From the NCBI RefSeq assembly GCF_000275865.1, contig NZ_CM001555.1, positions 1,199,706 through 1,263,705 of the forward strand: DNA of 64,000 nt, written 5' to 3'. Below, piece after piece: positions 62,331-64,000 of this stretch. A program made the translations under genes and the position numbers. This DNA comes from Methanofollis liminatans DSM 4140 (lineage in GTDB: Archaea; Halobacteriota; Methanomicrobia; Methanomicrobiales; Methanofollaceae). Below the pieces are notes generated by a model, which was given only the letters and a program-made list of their open reading frames with translations, had not been told where the DNA came from and did no database searches. The stretch's first letter is position 1; each line of letters opens with the position of its first letter.

Positions 62331-63164
62331 TCACCATGCATATACCCCTCCCCTCCTGAGGTACTGCCCCTCATCAACATATGCAAAAACCCCGGACCCC
62401 AGCACCTCATCCAGGGAATATTTCCTGATCACCCGCCCTGTGTCGGTCTTCACGCGTCCCCCCGGCGTGACCATGAAATACGACCCCTCGATCATCGCCG
62501 AGGACTCAAACACCGGCAGGACACCGCCGCGCAGGATGACACCCGCGTGACGGTCAGCAAAAGCCCGGAACTCCGCGTCGGTCACCGAGAGATCGGCCAC
62601 CGCCCCATCATTCTCCCCCCTGATATGGAGCATCTGCAGCACCTTCCAGCGGTCGGGATCGGTCCTCCTGACGAACCCGGTCATATCCTCATCCCGGGAA
62701 AGGGCGGTGACCGTCGTATTGATCTTCAATCTGATCCCGGTTTCCCTGATTGCATCGGAGAGACGGATACAGTGACCGACGTGCTGACCGTCTCCGCGGC
62801 CCAGGCGCGCCTCAGTCTCCTCGGAGGCCGAATCCACCGAGAGGGCGATCCAGTCGATATACCCCCTGTGCGTCCTGACCAGTTCAGGTGTCAGCCGCGA
62901 CCCGTTTGTCGTGATTGAGACAGTCATCCCCAGATCATGAGCAACCCGGCAGTATTCGAAGAGCTGCGGGTGGAGCAGGGGTTCCCCGCCGGCAAAATTG
63001 ATCTTCTCCATCCCTGCACCGACAAGACGGGTGAGGATCCTGCATCCTTCAGAGAAAGAAACTGGAGTTTCCCCGAGGTTCCGTGCAAAACAGAACCTGC
63101 ACGAGTAGTTGCAGGCAGAGATCAGATGCCAGTTCACAGACCGGATCGTAGACGGTGTGGGCAT
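62331..63164 (-). CDS. Prokaryotic viperin (antiviral radical SAM ddhNTP synthase)
   Basis: 277 residues with the viperin pattern throughout. VNWHLISACNYSCRFCFA holds the CX3CX2C cluster (Cys18, 22, 25). AGMEKINFAGGEPLL follows, then SITTNGS, LGRGDGQH, LKINTTVTALSRDEDMT, DRWKVLQMLHIRGEN, the FADRH segment and the C-terminal LRRGGVYAW. Viperins turn CTP, UTP or GTP into 3'-deoxy-3',4'-didehydro nucleotides that stop viral RNA polymerases. ATG at 63164 follows AGGAT by 8 bases; ATG at 63191 would add nine residues. No nucleotide kinase is adjacent, as is common in other viperin loci. It is divergent from the CARF gene. Confidence 0.92.
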   Translation of the reverse strand: MPTPSTIRSVNWHLISACNYSCRFCFARNLGETPVSFSEGCRILTRLVGAGMEKINFAGGEPLLHPQLFEYCRVAHDLGMTVSITTNGSRLTPELVRTHRGYIDWIALSVDSASEETEARLGRGDGQHVGHCIRLSDAIRETGIRLKINTTVTALSRDEDMTGFVRRTDPDRWKVLQMLHIRGENDGAVADLSVTDAEFRAFADRHAGVILRGGVLPVFESSAMIEGSYFMVTPGGRVKTDTGRVIRKYSLDEVLGSGVFAYVDEGQYLRRGGVYAW

Positions 63165-63203
63165 ATACAGTGATCCTATCGGGAAAACCATCAGATTAAT
63201 CCG

Positions 63204-63231
63204 AAATTGTTTCAAAAATCGGAAACAATTT
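63204..63231. promoter_or_regulatory. Perfect 10-bp inverted repeat, candidate operator for viperin and the CARF regulator
   Basis: AAATTGTTTC at 63204-63213 and GAAACAATTT at 63222-63231 are exact reverse complements separated by 8 bases, so arm centres lie 18 bases apart, about two helical turns. The right arm touches the TATA-like element used by the CARF gene and, on the other strand, one usable by viperin. Such a site suits a dimeric winged-helix protein, most simply the CARF-wHTH protein encoded alongside. Confidence 0.65.
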
Positions 63232-63237
63232 ATCTCT
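63226..63237. promoter_or_regulatory. Shared TATA-like element of the divergent viperin/CARF promoters
   Basis: CAATTTATCTCT on the plus strand is about 26 bases before the CARF ATG (leaderless spacing). Read on the minus strand it gives GATAAATTG, about 40 bases before the nearer viperin ATG and about 65 before the one with a ribosome-binding site. The overlap with the inverted repeat suggests repressor control. Confidence 0.5.
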
Positions 63238-63257
63238 GCCCGTGCCTTGTTCAGGAT

Positions 63258-64000
63258 ATGCCCGAACCGCACCTCCTCTTCATCAGCGCAGGGGAGCACG
63301 TCCACGAGACCCTCCCTGCCTGCATCAAAAACCTCAAAGAGATCACCCACGCCATCGTCGTTGTGGAGGAAAGCGTCTATCATGACCTCCCCGTGGACGC
63401 AGTGCAGATGAAGACGGTAAAACCCCTTATCAGGGAGGCGATCCAGGGCGTAAAGGCGATCTGCGACTCGATGAACATCGCCTTCAGCGAGATCAGGACA
63501 GAAGACACCCGGATCAACGCGATCCGTGACGCCGTCCTCGCCGTCACCCGCCAGCACCCCGCGGCGCGCATCTCCTTCAACCTGAGCGGCGGGACAAAGA
63601 TGCTCTCCCTCTCCCTCTTCATCATGGCGCTCTGGCTCGATGCAGAGGTCTACCTGACACCGAAGAACGACCAGATCGAACAGATCCTCATTCCCCAGAT
63701 GCATCTCGACGATATCAGGAGAAACCCCAACTATCCAAAGGCCCTTGAAATCATCTCCACCGCTTCAGGGAGGTGGGTGACCCGCCAGGATTTTGCCATA
63801 GAGATGGAAAAAAACTACAAACCTTCCCGCTTCCCCGGCGATGAAAAAACAAAAAGGATACCGAACCGCGGGACCATCACAAGGATCCTCCAGCAACTGA
63901 TCGACTGGGATCTTGTCGAGGAGTCGTTCTGTGACAGGAGCAAAAAGGCGAAACAGTACTGCCTGACGCCCCACGGCGAATTTGCACAGAAGATACTCAG
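63258..64000 (+). CDS. CARF-like domain/winged-helix regulator, 3' end beyond window
   Basis: The frame is open from ATG 63258 to the window end (247 codons). Residues 1-165 form a Rossmann-type domain. It begins HLLFISAGEHVHETL, and the motif FNLSGGTKMLSLSLFIMALWL (about 107-127) is the hallmark of CARF domains (Csm6/Csa3-like, DUF6293 group) that bind cyclic oligonucleotides or other nucleotides. Residues about 175-247 form a winged helix (RWVTRQDFAIEM, then GTITRILQQLIDWDLVEE and YCLTPHGEFAQKI), as in MarR-like regulators. No CRISPR array or cas gene is visible. Its likely job is regulation of the divergent viperin gene; this is inferred from position and the inverted repeat between them. 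Confidence 0.85.
   Translation, partial: MPEPHLLFISAGEHVHETLPACIKNLKEITHAIVVVEESVYHDLPVDAVQMKTVKPLIREAIQGVKAICDSMNIAFSEIRTEDTRINAIRDAVLAVTRQHPAARISFNLSGGTKMLSLSLFIMALWLDAEVYLTPKNDQIEQILIPQMHLDDIRRNPNYPKALEIISTASGRWVTRQDFAIEMEKNYKPSRFPGDEKTKRIPNRGTITRILQQLIDWDLVEESFCDRSKKAKQYCLTPHGEFAQKIL

Noticed and set aside
57927-64000. CRISPR array or cas operon linked to the CARF protein
   Set aside because: No regularly spaced repeats and no cas-like protein are visible within the window.

Overview
The window comes from a GC-rich euryarchaeal methanogen, most likely of the order Methanomicrobiales (Methanofollis/Methanoculleus-like). The evidence is the archaellum and archaeal chemotaxis genes (FlaH/I/J, CheF), archaeal SecD/SecF, AglJ-type N-glycosylation, archease-RtcB, an intron-containing tRNA-Met, and families typical of methanogens (DUF2551, DUF2111, DUF99, DUF134). 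The two-subunit pyruvate carboxylase beside a biotin import module and the ferredoxin-containing MinD pair fit the same picture. The species call is an inference; no marker gene such as 16S rRNA or mcrA is present.

Layout. 1-6.4 kb: 3' end of an archaellum operon (stator-like fragment, flaH, flaI, flaJ, an unknown acidic membrane protein, cheF). 6.4-11.9 kb: a second transcription unit cheY-cheB-cheA-cheC-cheD ending in a secreted beta-propeller protein whose start overlaps cheD. 11.9-14.7 kb: three small or unknown genes and an intergenic repeat. 14.7-18.9 kb: a minus-strand operon parA-like, cytoplasmic PAS chemoreceptor, cheR. The ParA-like gene has no ATG/GTG/TTG at its N-terminus. 19.0-24.0 kb: a RecB-nuclease/SF1-helicase fusion, a class I amidotransferase and diphthine-ammonia ligase. 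24.3-29.2 kb: a giant secreted GH81 endo-1,3-beta-glucanase-like protein. 29.6-33.0 kb: a membrane protein and a second PAS-rich cytoplasmic chemoreceptor.

33.4-41.5 kb: tRNA-Arg(CCG), hypD, a frameshifted mscS, a radical SAM gene, a NifX-like/two MinD-ferredoxin/DUF134 cluster, a TIM-barrel isomerase, tRNA-Thr(GGT), a pilin-like protein and DUF99. 41.6-49.8 kb: housekeeping genes (aglJ, class II aldolase, an EndoIII-like glycosylase, two small thioredoxins, secD/secF, DUF2551, archease, rtcB). 49.8-57.1 kb: a biotin module (DUF2111, birA, bioY, two ECF ATPases, an ECF T protein) leading into pyruvate carboxylase subunits B and A, so cofactor import, cofactor attachment and the biotin-dependent enzyme sit in one run.

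57.1-64 kb: an accessory, defence-like segment directly downstream of the intron-containing tRNA-Met. After about 680 bases of decayed sequence come a YaaA-like protein with a C-terminal HEPN-type motif, a TPR protein with a C-terminal HEPN-type motif, a prokaryotic viperin (antiviral radical SAM enzyme), and divergently a CARF-like/winged-helix regulator running off the end. The viperin-CARF intergenic space holds a perfect 10-bp inverted repeat overlapping a TATA-like element. This is the strongest candidate for an undescribed system: a nucleotide-sensing CARF regulator coupled to viperin and HEPN effectors.
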